Positions 8,182-16,990 of a stretch of DNA of 64,000 nucleotides are shown one piece after another. The DNA is from Telluria antibiotica (GTDB taxonomy: Bacteria; Pseudomonadota; Gammaproteobacteria; Burkholderiales; Burkholderiaceae_D), in the NCBI RefSeq assembly GCF_011682055.1, contig NZ_JAAQOM010000007.1, forward strand, positions 62,001 through 126,000. The letters run 5' to 3'. Numbering within the stretch: the first letter of the stretch is position 1; each line of letters begins with the position of its first letter. The notes under the pieces are model-generated. The model had not been told where the DNA came from, did no database searches, and saw nothing but the letters and a program-made list of their open reading frames with translations. The translations under genes and the position numbers were made by a program.

Positions 8182-8287
8182 ACGAATCGCCACGCCCGCA
8201 TGACGAAACGGTGAATTTCAATCGTGCGGCTGGCAATCCATGCTATGTTGTATTGCCCTGTAGCAATGGTATTCTGATCGACATCGC

Positions 8288-9955
8288 ATGCGCCGCGCAA
8301 CACACCTCGGATTCGCCGCCGCCGCCGCCGTCATGGTGCTGGTGGCGGCCGTGCCGTTCTGGCTGAACCGCTCCGTCAACGTCATGCTGGCGCAGGCGCG
8401 CGCCGAGCTGCTCGCGCAGCAGCGCCTGGACGACATCCTGACCAGCTTGCGCGACGCCGAGACGGCCCAGCGCGGCTTCATCGTCACCGGTAACGACGCC
8501 TTCCTCGAACCGTACGAGCAGGCGCGGCGCACGCTGCCCGGCACCCTGCACGACGCGAAGGAAAAGGCGCGCACGGATGCCGAACGGGCCACCGTGTGGC
8601 GCATCTCGCGCCTGGTCGAACTCAAGCTGGCCGAACTCGACGAAACCATCCAGCTGCGCCGGCACGCAGGCTTCGAGCCGGCCGAGCGCGTGGTCAGCTC
8701 GCTGCGCGGCAAGCTGTACATGGACGACCTGCGCCGCATCGTGGCGGCGGAACAGGTGCGCAACAAGGCCCGGCGCGACGCGCTGCGCGTCGACCTGCTG
8801 GCGCGCTCGGAAAAGTCGTTCTATCTGAGCGTCGCGGCGACGGCCGCCAATATCCTCGTGCTGGGCGTGCTGCAGCTGGTCGTGATGCGGGCGCTGCGTG
8901 CGCGCCGCGCCGCCGCCGCGCAACTGCAGGCCCAGGCCGGCCAGCTTGCGCAGGCGGTCGCCCTGGCGACGCGTCACAACCGCGAGCTGACGGTCGTCGC
9001 GGAACTGCTGCGTGCCGTCGACGCCGTGCCGTCGGTCGCCGCGACCGGCCCCGTGCTCGCGCGCGCGATGCCCAAGCTGCTGCCCGGCGTGGCCGGTACG
9101 CTGTTCCTGCTGCGCGACGACGACAACCAGCTGGATCGCCAGGCGCAGTGGGGGACGCCGTCCGACCAGCCTCCCTCAATCGACATCGACACTTGCTGGG
9201 CACTGCGCCACCGGGCGCGCTACCGGACGTCGGGCCACGGCGAGCCGGCCTGCGCCCACTACCGCACGCCGGCGGGCGATGCGCCGGGACGCCTGTGCAT
9301 CCCGCTCGTCACGCACGACGAATTGCTGGGCATGCTGCACCTCGAGGGACTGGCGACGGGCCCGGAGCAGGACGAGCAGGAGCGCCTCGCGGTGACGGTC
9401 GCCGAGCAGTTCGCGCTGGCGCTGGGGAATGCGCGCCTGCGCGAGTCGTTGCGCCGCCAGTCCGTGCTCGATCCGCTCACGGGCCTGTTCAACCGGCGCC
9501 ACTTCGACGCGGCGCTGAAGCGCGAGCTGGCGCGGGCGCGGCGCAAGAACGTGCCGGTGAGCCTCGTGCTCGTCGATATCGACCATTTCAAGCGCGTCAA
9601 CGACGACTATGGCCACGCCGTCGGCGACGCCGTGCTGCGCACCATCGCGCAGCAACTGCGCCAGGGCATCCGCGAAGGCGACATCGCCTGCCGCTACGGC
9701 GGCGAGGAGCTGGTGCTGCTGCTGCCGGACTGCACGGCCGCGGATGCGTGCGCGCGCGCGGAGGCGATCCGCGGCGCGCTGGAAGGCGCGACACCGAACC
9801 CCGACGGCGAGGGGCCGGAACGGATCACGGCGTCGTTCGGCGTCGCGTCGTATCCCGTCCACGCGCAGGATGCCGAGTCCTTGTTCTGGGCGACCGACAA
9901 GGCACTGTACCGCGCCAAGCAGGAAGGCCGTAACCGCGTGCTGATGGGCGCGTGA
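8288..9955 (+). CDS. Diguanylate cyclase with CHASE3 and GAF sensor domains
   Basis: A 555-residue membrane protein. TM1 is at residues 7-27, then a CHASE3-like periplasmic helical domain (ETAQRGFIVTGND near residue 60), then TM2 near 180-200. A GAF-like domain follows at about 235-385, and a C-terminal GGDEF domain starts at DPLTGLFNRRHFD near 400. The active-site motif is GGEEL (471-475), and an RxxD inhibitory site (REGD, 462-465) lies five residues before it, so it should make c-di-GMP from two GTP with product inhibition. It is followed by an HD-GYP phosphodiesterase, putting synthesis and breakdown of the same messenger side by side. Confidence 0.93.
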   Translation: MRRATHLGFAAAAAVMVLVAAVPFWLNRSVNVMLAQARAELLAQQRLDDILTSLRDAETAQRGFIVTGNDAFLEPYEQARRTLPGTLHDAKEKARTDAERATVWRISRLVELKLAELDETIQLRRHAGFEPAERVVSSLRGKLYMDDLRRIVAAEQVRNKARRDALRVDLLARSEKSFYLSVAATAANILVLGVLQLVVMRALRARRAAAAQLQAQAGQLAQAVALATRHNRELTVVAELLRAVDAVPSVAATGPVLARAMPKLLPGVAGTLFLLRDDDNQLDRQAQWGTPSDQPPSIDIDTCWALRHRARYRTSGHGEPACAHYRTPAGDAPGRLCIPLVTHDELLGMLHLEGLATGPEQDEQERLAVTVAEQFALALGNARLRESLRRQSVLDPLTGLFNRRHFDAALKRELARARRKNVPVSLVLVDIDHFKRVNDDYGHAVGDAVLRTIAQQLRQGIREGDIACRYGGEELVLLLPDCTAADACARAEAIRGALEGATPNPDGEGPERITASFGVASYPVHAQDAESLFWATDKALYRAKQEGRNRVLMGA

Positions 9956-10164
9956 CCCGCGTGCAGGCTGCCGGCGCGGTTGTCTTCCCGCCAACGCCGT
10001 GCGAAGCACTGTTGCAAGCACCCAACCGGTAGAATATGGCTGTCGCCCTTGGCGCGTGTCACAAATTCCACATGGAAACAAATGTTTCTTGACCGAAATG
10101 GGTGGGAGTTGATACTTTCGGTCTTGAAGAATTCACCGCAAGTGTCCACATTCCGAGGCGCACC

Positions 10165-11448
10165 ATGGCCGACACACTCACCATTCCAATCGACCAAGTC
10201 CAGATCGGCCTGTATATCCACCTCGACCTGAAGTGGTTCCAGCATCCGTTCGCATTCAGCCATTTCAAGGTCAAGACCGAGGACCAGTTGCGCACGTTGC
10301 GCGGCCTCGGGATCGACACCGTCCGCGTCGATCCCGCGCTCAGCGACGTGCCCGTGCCGTCCGCCGCGCCGGACCAGCCTCCGCCCCCGCCGGCGCCCGC
10401 CATGTCGGCGGAGGCGCGAGCCGAATCGCCCGTCATGGCGGCGAAGCGGCAAATGATGGAACGCATCCGCGAACAGCGCGAGAACGCGGCCCGCATCGAG
10501 CAGGCGTTCGTGGACACGGCGCGGGCGATCCGCGACATCGACCGCAACCTGTTTTCCCAGCCGGCCGAGACCGTGCGCGTGGCCGGCAAGCTGATCGGCC
10601 AGATCACCGAGTCGATTTTGTCCGCGCCCGAGCTCGCGATCAACCTGATGGGCGACAAGCTGGGCGGCGAGGAAGTCTATGTGCACTCGCTGAACGTCAC
10701 GATGCTGTCGATGATGATCGCGCGCGACATCAAGCTGCCGCACGAGCTGGCCAACGTGCTGGGCATGGGCGCGCTGCTGCACGACGTCGGCATGAAGAAC
10801 ATTCCGGACAAGGTGTTGAACAAGCTCGACGCCTACAACCACGCCGAGCAGGCGTTCGTCGAGACGCATTGCCACGGCGGCTTCGAGATCGGCCAGAAGC
10901 TGGGCCTGGCGGCGCCGGCGCTGGCCATCATCCGCGACCATCACGAGATGTTCGACGGCACCGGCTACCCGCGCCACCTGCAGGGCGAGGCGACCGGCGT
11001 CCTGGCCCGCATCGTGTCGATCGCGAACCATTACGACGAGTTATGCAATCCGCGCAATCCGGCCGAGTCGCTCACGCCGCACGAGGCGCTGTCGCTGATG
11101 TTCGCCAAGATGCGCAGCCGCTTCGATCCGAAGCTGCTGCAGGTATTCATCCGCTGCCTCGGCGTCTACCCGCCGGGCACGATCGTCCAGCTCGCGAACG
11201 GCGTCGTCGGCATGGTCGTCAACGTCAATACCGCGAAGCCGACGCGGCCCCAGGTCATGATCTACGAGGCCAGCGTGCCGCGCGAGGAAGCGATCGTCGT
11301 GGACCTGGAGCAGCAGCCCGACCTGAACATCGTGAAGTCGATCCGCCCGTCCCAGGTGCCGAAGGACATCTATAACTACCTCAGCCCGCGCAAGCGCGTC
11401 AGCTATTATTTCGACGCCCGCGACCCCGGCCGCAGGAGCCAGTCATGA
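10165..11448 (+). CDS. HD-GYP domain c-di-GMP phosphodiesterase with DUF3391
   Basis: A 427-residue cytoplasmic protein. The N-terminal DUF3391 region (about residues 1-130) begins TIPIDQVQIGLYIHLD. The HD-GYP domain contains LLHDVGMKNIP (His206-Asp207), DHHEMFDGTGYPRHL (His259, His260) and the GYP signature at 267-269. All metal ligands look present, so it probably hydrolyses c-di-GMP. The start at 10165 is preferred to 10102 because MADTLTIPID is the usual beginning of the family. It overlaps the next kinase gene by ATGA, indicating coupled translation. Confidence 0.93.
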   Translation: MADTLTIPIDQVQIGLYIHLDLKWFQHPFAFSHFKVKTEDQLRTLRGLGIDTVRVDPALSDVPVPSAAPDQPPPPPAPAMSAEARAESPVMAAKRQMMERIREQRENAARIEQAFVDTARAIRDIDRNLFSQPAETVRVAGKLIGQITESILSAPELAINLMGDKLGGEEVYVHSLNVTMLSMMIARDIKLPHELANVLGMGALLHDVGMKNIPDKVLNKLDAYNHAEQAFVETHCHGGFEIGQKLGLAAPALAIIRDHHEMFDGTGYPRHLQGEATGVLARIVSIANHYDELCNPRNPAESLTPHEALSLMFAKMRSRFDPKLLQVFIRCLGVYPPGTIVQLANGVVGMVVNVNTAKPTRPQVMIYEASVPREEAIVVDLEQQPDLNIVKSIRPSQVPKDIYNYLSPRKRVSYYFDARDPGRRSQS

Positions 11449-13121
11449 GCCTGCACCAGCTGATGATCGACCACAGCCCGTACATGGCGATGCTGGTCGA
11501 TCCGGCCGATTTGCGCATCCTTGTCGCCAGCCGCATGGTCGAGCAGGTGCTCGGCTATTCGCGCGAGCAGTTGCAGGGGATGATCATCACCGACATCGAA
11601 AGCTCGCTGCAGGACGTGTTCTATTGGGAGGACGTGCGCGCCGGCCAGTATCTCGACGTCGAGGCGCAGGAGGGCGAGTATTTATGCGCCGACGCTTCGC
11701 TGCTGACGGTGATGAAGTCGGTGCGCGTGATCGACGACGCCGGCCGGCCGCTGCTGCTCGTGCGCGCGCGCGACCGCCGCCACGAGCGCCAGGTCGAGGC
11801 GCTTCTCGAGCAGACCCTCGCGCAGCTGCGCACGACGCTCGAGTCCACGGCCGACGGCATCCTCGTGATCGACTGGCATGGCAAGATCACGAGCATGAAC
11901 CGGCTGTTTTCCGCGATGTGGGACATCCCGGCCGTGCTGCTGCAGGCGGGCGAGGACGACGGTATCATCGAATACATCGCGGGGCAGGTCGAAGAGAGCG
12001 ACGTGATCCGCGGCCGCCTGCGCCAGGTGGCCGACACGGCCGAGACGCAGGACCTGTTCCGCCTGAAGAACGGCCGCTTCTTCGAGTGCCGCTCGCGGCC
12101 CCAGTTCCTGGGCGAGCGCGTGGTGGGCCGCGTATTCGGCTATACCGACGTCACCGAGCGCCACCGCGCCGAGGAGGCGCTGCGCGAGTCGCGCGACCAG
12201 CTGGAATCGAAGGTGCGCGAACGCACGCGCGACCTGCGCGAGGCGAACGCCACGCTGGAGCAGGAAAAGGCGCGCCAGGCGGACCTGATCAAGAAGCTGG
12301 GCGAGGCGCAAAGCCAGCTGCTGCAGGCGGAAAAAATGGCGTCGATCGGCGTGCTGGCGGCCGGCGTGGCCCACGAGATCAACAACCCGATCGGCTTCGT
12401 CAACTCGAACCTGGGCAGCCTGCAGCGGTATGCACTGGCGATGCTCAAGCTGCTCGACAGCTACCAGGCGCTGGAAGGCTCGCTCAGCCCGGACGACCGC
12501 GCCTCGATCGCGCGCCTGAAGAAGGAAGTCGACGCCGACTATCTGCGCGAAGACCTGGAGCCGCTGCTGCGCGAATCGCTCGACGGCATCGACCGCGTGC
12601 GCCGCATCGTGCAGGACATGAAGGATTTCTCGCACGTCGACGGCGGCGGCCTGCAGTATGCCGACCTGGAGGCGGGCCTGAACAGCACGTTGAACGTCGT
12701 CTGGAACGAGGTCAAGTACAAGGCCGAGGTGACCAAGGAATACGCCAACCTGCCGCAGATCGAATGCTATCCGTCGCAGCTGAACCAGGTGTTCATGAAC
12801 CTCCTGGTGAATGCCGCGCACGCGATCGAGAAGCACGGGCGCATCACGCTGCGCACGGGCTACGACGAGCGCCAGGTGTGGATCGAGGTCGAGGACACCG
12901 GCACCGGCATCGCGCAGGACAAGCTGGGGCGCATCTTCGAACCGTTCTTCACCACGAAGCCGGTCGGCAAGGGCACGGGCCTGGGCCTGTCGCTGTCGTA
13001 CGGCATCGTGCAAAAGCATGGCGGCCGCTTCGACGTGCACAGCGAAGTGGGCAAGGGCACGCGCTTCCGCGTCGTGCTGCCGCGGTTCCGTCCCGTACCC
13101 GAAGCGGGCGTCGTCATCTGA
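11445..13121 (+). CDS. PAS-domain sensor histidine kinase
   Basis: A 558-residue soluble kinase with no evident transmembrane helix. An N-terminal PAS-like domain (residues 1-110) and a second PAS (about 125-245, STADGILVIDWHGKITSMN) are followed by a coiled coil (ESKVRERTRDLREANATLEQ). The H-box is AGVAHEINNPIGF with phospho-acceptor His310. The ATPase shows NQVFMNLLVNAAHAI, DTGTGI, FEPFFTT and GTGLGLSLS. No response regulator is adjacent. Coupling to the HD-GYP gene (4-bp overlap) suggests it works with the c-di-GMP enzymes upstream. Confidence 0.93.
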   Translation: MSLHQLMIDHSPYMAMLVDPADLRILVASRMVEQVLGYSREQLQGMIITDIESSLQDVFYWEDVRAGQYLDVEAQEGEYLCADASLLTVMKSVRVIDDAGRPLLLVRARDRRHERQVEALLEQTLAQLRTTLESTADGILVIDWHGKITSMNRLFSAMWDIPAVLLQAGEDDGIIEYIAGQVEESDVIRGRLRQVADTAETQDLFRLKNGRFFECRSRPQFLGERVVGRVFGYTDVTERHRAEEALRESRDQLESKVRERTRDLREANATLEQEKARQADLIKKLGEAQSQLLQAEKMASIGVLAAGVAHEINNPIGFVNSNLGSLQRYALAMLKLLDSYQALEGSLSPDDRASIARLKKEVDADYLREDLEPLLRESLDGIDRVRRIVQDMKDFSHVDGGGLQYADLEAGLNSTLNVVWNEVKYKAEVTKEYANLPQIECYPSQLNQVFMNLLVNAAHAIEKHGRITLRTGYDERQVWIEVEDTGTGIAQDKLGRIFEPFFTTKPVGKGTGLGLSLSYGIVQKHGGRFDVHSEVGKGTRFRVVLPRFRPVPEAGVVI

Positions 13122-13493
13122 TCTCCTGGCCGGGGCCGCCCGGCATCTCATCCGCACAGCAGGCGGGAACTTCCTGAGTCCGGTCGAGTCCAAAACACCG
13201 TCAACACCACGCCGGACGCGCGGCGGCCAAATGTGCGGCCGCGATTAAATGTTAACTAAATTTTAATCGAACAGACGTTGATCGGGGTGATAATGCGTGA
13301 TTTTTTCGTTGATAAATGTTGCGTGATTCTTGTCACAGGGGAGAAATTCCCCTAGGGATACGGAACTAAATTCGGCAGAGGTAACGTAGCACGATACATT
13401 AGTCGGTTTGACAGTGTTAGACGATTTCATTAAGGTCAACCGGTCGTTTCTGGCGACTTAACACTTTAGCAATGTCCAACAAAGGGAGGAATC
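13122..13493. other. Intergenic region with two hairpins and an AT-rich promoter segment
   Basis: Just downstream of the kinase a perfect hairpin GCGGCC-N8-GGCCGC (13223-13242) runs into AT-rich sequence and may end the signalling operon, although it lacks a clean T-run. From 13250 the DNA is much more AT-rich than its surroundings. It holds the palindrome AGGGGA-GAAAT-TCCCCT (13337-13353) and a TTGACA (13408-13413) with a weak -10 TAAGGT 17 bp later. No convincing coding frame is seen. Confidence 0.5.
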
Positions 13494-13688
13494 ATGAGCG
13501 AACGCAGACACGAGCAGAAGGTCAAGGACGTTGGCGTCGATAACGATTATCTGTGCATCGAGCTGTTGAGCGGTCTTCGCCTGATAGGTCCGCTGCGCAC
13601 GAATCCGGTTTACCGCGACCCTGTCACCCCACCTCAAGCGCGTCCTCTGCCGACCGGCGACTACAGACACGCCGCCGTCGCACCCTGA
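13494..13688 (+). CDS. Small hypothetical protein
   Basis: A 64-residue charged, soluble protein starting MSERRHEQKVKDVGVDNDY and ending in a Pro-rich tail (TPPQARPLPTGDYRH). A strong ribosome-binding site (AAGGGAGGA) lies just upstream of the ATG, and an AT-rich, promoter-like stretch precedes it, which together support translation. The family is not recognised and no cysteine motif, signal peptide or membrane segment is present. It is monocistronic and lies between the c-di-GMP signalling genes and the YbhP-like gene. Confidence 0.6.
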   Translation: MSERRHEQKVKDVGVDNDYLCIELLSGLRLIGPLRTNPVYRDPVTPPQARPLPTGDYRHAAVAP

Positions 13689-13782
13689 GCATCACCCAAC
13701 GCCTTTTCCGGCCGTGAGCCGGGAAGGGCTCCCCCGCGCACGATTGCGCTTCCCACCCCGCAAAGGCACGGACTGATGGGGT

Positions 13783-13788
13783 TACAAT
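13783..13788 (+). promoter_or_regulatory. -10 element giving a probably leaderless mRNA for the YbhP-like gene
   Basis: TACAAT ends 6 bp before the ATG at 13795, so transcription would start at or next to the start codon. No Shine-Dalgarno sequence is visible. No clear -35 is seen. Confidence 0.45.
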
Positions 13789-13794
13789 GTTCCC

Positions 13795-14622
13795 ATGAAA
13801 ATCCGTGTTGCGACCTACAACATCCACAAGGGCGTCTCTTCCTTTCGTAGTACGCCGCGCGTGTTGGCGCTGAAAAAAGCCATCGGTGCCTTCGACGCGG
13901 ACGTCGTGTTCCTGCAGGAAGTGCAGGGGCGGCACGACCGCTACCAGGCCCGCTACGGTGAAAAGGTCCGCAGTCCCCATCATCACTGGCCCGAGAAGGC
14001 CCAGCACGAATTCTTTGCCGGGGAAAACTTGCACGCGGCCTATGGCATGAACGCCGTGTACGACCACGGCCACCACGGCAACGCGCTGCTGTCCGGCTTT
14101 CCGATCTCGAACCAGAACAACCACGACGTGTCCGACCACGCCTACGAACAGCGCGGCATCCTGCATTGCGTGCTCGAAACGGCGTCCGGCAACGTGCACT
14201 GCTACGTCGTGCACCTGGGCCTGTTCGAAGGCAGCCGTCGGCGCCAGACGGACCTCCTGATCAACTGCGTGCAGGACTCCGCGCGCGACGGCGAGCCCGT
14301 CATCATCGCCGGCGACTTCAACGACTGGCGCAACACCCTCAGCGACTGCCTGCGCGCGAAGCTGGGCGTCGTCGAGGTATTCGACGAACTGGAGCGGCCG
14401 TCGCGGCTCGGCACCAGGATCGGCGACATGGTACGCAGTGCGGCCGGCCGCGAAAAACGCCTGGTCCCGGCGCGGACGTTTCCTGCCGCGCTGCCCTGGT
14501 TCCGGCTCGACCGGATCTATGTGCGCGGCTTCCAGGTCGAGCATGCCGAAGTGCTGCACGGCCCGCAGTGGGCGCGCCTGTCTGACCATGCACCGATCGT
14601 GGCCAACCTGCAGCTGACCTAG
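13795..14622 (+). CDS. Endonuclease/exonuclease/phosphatase family protein, YbhP-like
   Basis: A 275-residue protein of the EEP fold: ATYNIHKG (residues 5-12), VVFLQEVQGR with the metal-binding Glu (about residue 41), IIAGDFNDW (about 166-174) and LSDHAPIVANL near the C-terminus. The catalytic Asn, Glu, Asp and His positions all appear to be kept. It directly precedes clsB (2-bp gap), the same pairing as ybhP-clsB in E. coli, so a role in phospholipid head-group or lipid phosphate metabolism is plausible but not shown by sequence. Confidence 0.88.
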   Translation: MKIRVATYNIHKGVSSFRSTPRVLALKKAIGAFDADVVFLQEVQGRHDRYQARYGEKVRSPHHHWPEKAQHEFFAGENLHAAYGMNAVYDHGHHGNALLSGFPISNQNNHDVSDHAYEQRGILHCVLETASGNVHCYVVHLGLFEGSRRRQTDLLINCVQDSARDGEPVIIAGDFNDWRNTLSDCLRAKLGVVEVFDELERPSRLGTRIGDMVRSAAGREKRLVPARTFPAALPWFRLDRIYVRGFQVEHAEVLHGPQWARLSDHAPIVANLQLT

Positions 14623-14624
14623 CG

Positions 14625-15785
14625 ATGCGCACCGTCACGTATGTAGCCAACAACGACGTTTCACTCCTCGAAAGCGGCAGCACCTATTTCCCGGCGCTGC
14701 TGGCGGCCATCGATGCGGCCCGGCAGGAGATCCTGTACGAGACCTATATCTATGCCGAGGACGACACCGCGCGTGCCGTCACCGCCGCGCTGATCCGCGC
14801 CGCCCAGCGCGGCGTCAAGGTGCGCGTGCTGGCCGACTGGTTTGGCACGGGCAACCGCACCGCGTGCCGCCTGAAAGAGGCATTCTGCGGCGCCTGCGTG
14901 CACTACCGCATGTTCAACCCGTGGTTCAAGCGAGGCGCCGCGCGCAGCCATCGCAAGATCGCCGTGATGGACCGCGAGGTCGCGTTCGTCGGCGGCATCA
15001 ACACGAACGACGACAACCTGCACGACTACGAACCGCACGCCCCGCTGCCGGCGCCCCGCTGGGATTTCGCCGTGCGCGTACGCGGGCCGCTCGTGGCGGA
15101 GATCCACCGCGAAGCCCAGGCGCAGTGGGCGCGGGCCGGTCACCTGCCGCTCGTCCGCCGCATCAACCTGTTCCGCGAGATGCGCAAGCAGCCGGCCGCG
15201 CTGGGCGACCATCCGATGCGTGCCGCGTTCGTCGTGCGCGACAACCTGCGCAACCGCCGCACGATCCAGCGCGCCTACCTGCAGGCGATCGGCCGCGCGC
15301 GCAAGCGCGTGCTGATGGCCACGCCGTATTTCGCGCCGGGCCGCAAGTTCCGCGAGGCGCTGTGCCAGGCCGCGCGGCGCGGCGTCGACGTGTGCCTGAT
15401 GATCGGCGTGGGCGAGTTCCGCATGCAGGACGCCGTCGCGTCGTCGTTCTACCCGCAACTGCTGGCCGCGGGCGTGCGCATCGTCGAGTACCGCAAGACG
15501 CAGTTGCACGCGAAGGTCGCGGTCGTCGACGACAACTGGGCCACGGTCGGGTCCAGCAATTGCGACGGGCTGTCGCTGTTCGTCAACCAGGAAGCGAACG
15601 TCGTCGTGCGCGACGCCCACTTCGCGATGACGCTCGCGCGCCAGATCGAGCGCGGCGTCGCCGACGGCGTGCAGGTATGCATGGATGATCTGCGGCAACT
15701 GAGTTGGGTGCGCCGCTGCGGCCACGAAATGGCCTATCTTCTCTATAAAATGACGATGCGGGTCGTGGCGATCGGCTACGCCTGA
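14625..15785 (+). CDS. clsB: Cardiolipin synthase B
   Basis: A 386-residue phospholipase D superfamily protein with two HKD motifs: SHRKIAVMDREVAFVGG (about residues 108-124) and LHAKVAVVDDNWATVGSSN (about 292-310). There is no N-terminal transmembrane hairpin, which separates it from ClsA and agrees with ClsB. It makes cardiolipin from phosphatidyl donors at the inner membrane. The start is 2 bp after the YbhP-like stop, implying one operon and coupled translation. Confidence 0.92.
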   Translation: MRTVTYVANNDVSLLESGSTYFPALLAAIDAARQEILYETYIYAEDDTARAVTAALIRAAQRGVKVRVLADWFGTGNRTACRLKEAFCGACVHYRMFNPWFKRGAARSHRKIAVMDREVAFVGGINTNDDNLHDYEPHAPLPAPRWDFAVRVRGPLVAEIHREAQAQWARAGHLPLVRRINLFREMRKQPAALGDHPMRAAFVVRDNLRNRRTIQRAYLQAIGRARKRVLMATPYFAPGRKFREALCQAARRGVDVCLMIGVGEFRMQDAVASSFYPQLLAAGVRIVEYRKTQLHAKVAVVDDNWATVGSSNCDGLSLFVNQEANVVVRDAHFAMTLARQIERGVADGVQVCMDDLRQLSWVRRCGHEMAYLLYKMTMRVVAIGYA

Positions 15786-15796
15786 GTGGAATTGTG

Positions 15797-16180
15797 ATGA
15801 CGGACAACGACAACGTAAGAATCGACAAATGGCTATGGGCCGCGCGCTTTTTCAAGACGCGCTCGCTGGCGGCGGACGCCGTCGACCGCGGGCGCGTGCG
15901 CATCGGCGGCGAACCCGTGAAACCCGCCCGTTCCGTCAAAGTCGATGATAAGATTTTCATCGACAACGGTTCGAACCGGTGGGAAGTGGTCGTGCTGGGG
16001 CTGTCCGACAAGCGCGGCCCGGCCCCCGTCGCCCAGGCGCTGTACCGCGAGACGGAAGAGAGCCTCGTACGCCGCGAAAACGACCAGGAAGCACGCCGTT
16101 TGTTCCCCGAACCGGGCAGCACGATCAAGGGCCGCCCGACCAAGCGCGACCGCCGCGCCATCACCCGTGCGGGTGGCTGA
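15797..16180 (+). CDS. hslR: S4-domain RNA-binding heat shock protein 15
   Basis: A 127-residue protein. The S4 domain occupies residues 8-65 (RIDKWLWAARFFKTRSLAAD and then VDRGRVRIGGEPVKPARSVK), followed by a basic C-terminus rich in Arg and Lys (GRPTKRDRRAITR). Hsp15 rescues stalled 50S subunits carrying nascent peptidyl-tRNA. ATG 15797 is chosen over the GTG immediately before it. It lies 11 bp after clsB and may share its transcript. Confidence 0.9.
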   Translation: MTDNDNVRIDKWLWAARFFKTRSLAADAVDRGRVRIGGEPVKPARSVKVDDKIFIDNGSNRWEVVVLGLSDKRGPAPVAQALYRETEESLVRRENDQEARRLFPEPGSTIKGRPTKRDRRAITRAGG

Positions 16181-16213
16181 CAACACACTAGAACGGCGCC
16201 TCTAAGTTCCCGT

Positions 16214-16239
16214 TTGACATTTATCGGCTGGTAGATAAT
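16214..16239 (+). promoter_or_regulatory. Candidate promoter of the TetR-fad operon
   Basis: A perfect -35 TTGACA (16214-16219) precedes an AT-rich -10 region GATAATAG (16234-16241); the spacing to GATAAT is short at 14 bp, to TAATAG 16 bp. Just downstream, CGAGCGTTCG (16244-16253) is a near-palindrome that could bind the TetR product. The regulator gene starts at 16319. Confidence 0.45.
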
Positions 16240-16318
16240 AGTACGAGCGTTCGGATTTTTTTCGGTTGGATGAAATCCTTCACTACGCGAGGCACTTATT
16301 AATACGACAGCTAAATCG

Positions 16319-16954
16319 ATGAGCATGCGCAAAGGCGAGATGACGCGGGCCGCCATTCTCGATGTTGCGCTCGAGCTCGCCAGCCGCGACGGTCTCGAAG
16401 GCTTGACGATCGGCCTGCTGGCCGACCGCATGAGCATGAGCAAATCAGGCGTCTTTGCGCACTTCGGTTCGCGCGAAGACCTGCAGATCGACGTGCTCAA
16501 GCTGTACCACCGCCGTTTCGAGCAGGAAGTCTTCTTCCCCAGCCTGAAGGAACCCCGCGGCCTGCCGCGCCTGGAGGCGATGTTCAATCACTGGCTCAAG
16601 CGCGTGTCGGTCGAGATCGCGTCCGGCTGCATCTATATTAGTGGTGCCGTCGAATACGACGACCGTCCGGGCCCGATCCGCGAGGAACTCGTCGCCATGG
16701 TCCGCACGTGGCAGGGCGCCCTGCTGCGCTGCGCGCAACAGGCCATCGAATGCGGCGACCTCAAGCCGGGCACCGATCCCGAGCAGCTCGTGTACGAGAT
16801 GTACGGCCTCGTGCTGGCGGTCCACCACGATGCGCGCTTCCTGCGCCTCCCGGGCGCCGTCGACCGCGCGCACCGCGGCTTCGCGCGCCTCATCGCAGAT
16901 TACCGCAACCCCAACAAGCAAGACAGCCAGGCAGCTACGGCCGGCGCTCAGTAA
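16319..16954 (+). CDS. TetR/AcrR family regulator of the fatty acid degradation operon
   Basis: A 211-residue regulator. The N-terminal helix-turn-helix is AAILDVALELASRDGLEGLT followed by GLLADRMSMSKSGVFAHFGS (about residues 9-50). The C-terminal domain (FEQEVFFPSLKEPRGLPRLE and SGCIYISGAVEYDDRPG) resembles regulators found beside acyl-CoA dehydrogenase genes. It stands 36 bp upstream of the acyl-CoA dehydrogenase on the same strand, so it probably represses its own operon and is released by an acyl-CoA. Confidence 0.88.
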   Translation: MSMRKGEMTRAAILDVALELASRDGLEGLTIGLLADRMSMSKSGVFAHFGSREDLQIDVLKLYHRRFEQEVFFPSLKEPRGLPRLEAMFNHWLKRVSVEIASGCIYISGAVEYDDRPGPIREELVAMVRTWQGALLRCAQQAIECGDLKPGTDPEQLVYEMYGLVLAVHHDARFLRLPGAVDRAHRGFARLIADYRNPNKQDSQAATAGAQ

Positions 16955-16990
16955 TTCAACACACAATATTCACCTGTCAGGAGAACAACC

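Noticed and set aside
13337-13353. AGGGGA...TCCCCT hairpin as a riboswitch or terminator
   Set aside because: It is isolated, has no T-run and no larger conserved fold could be recognised.
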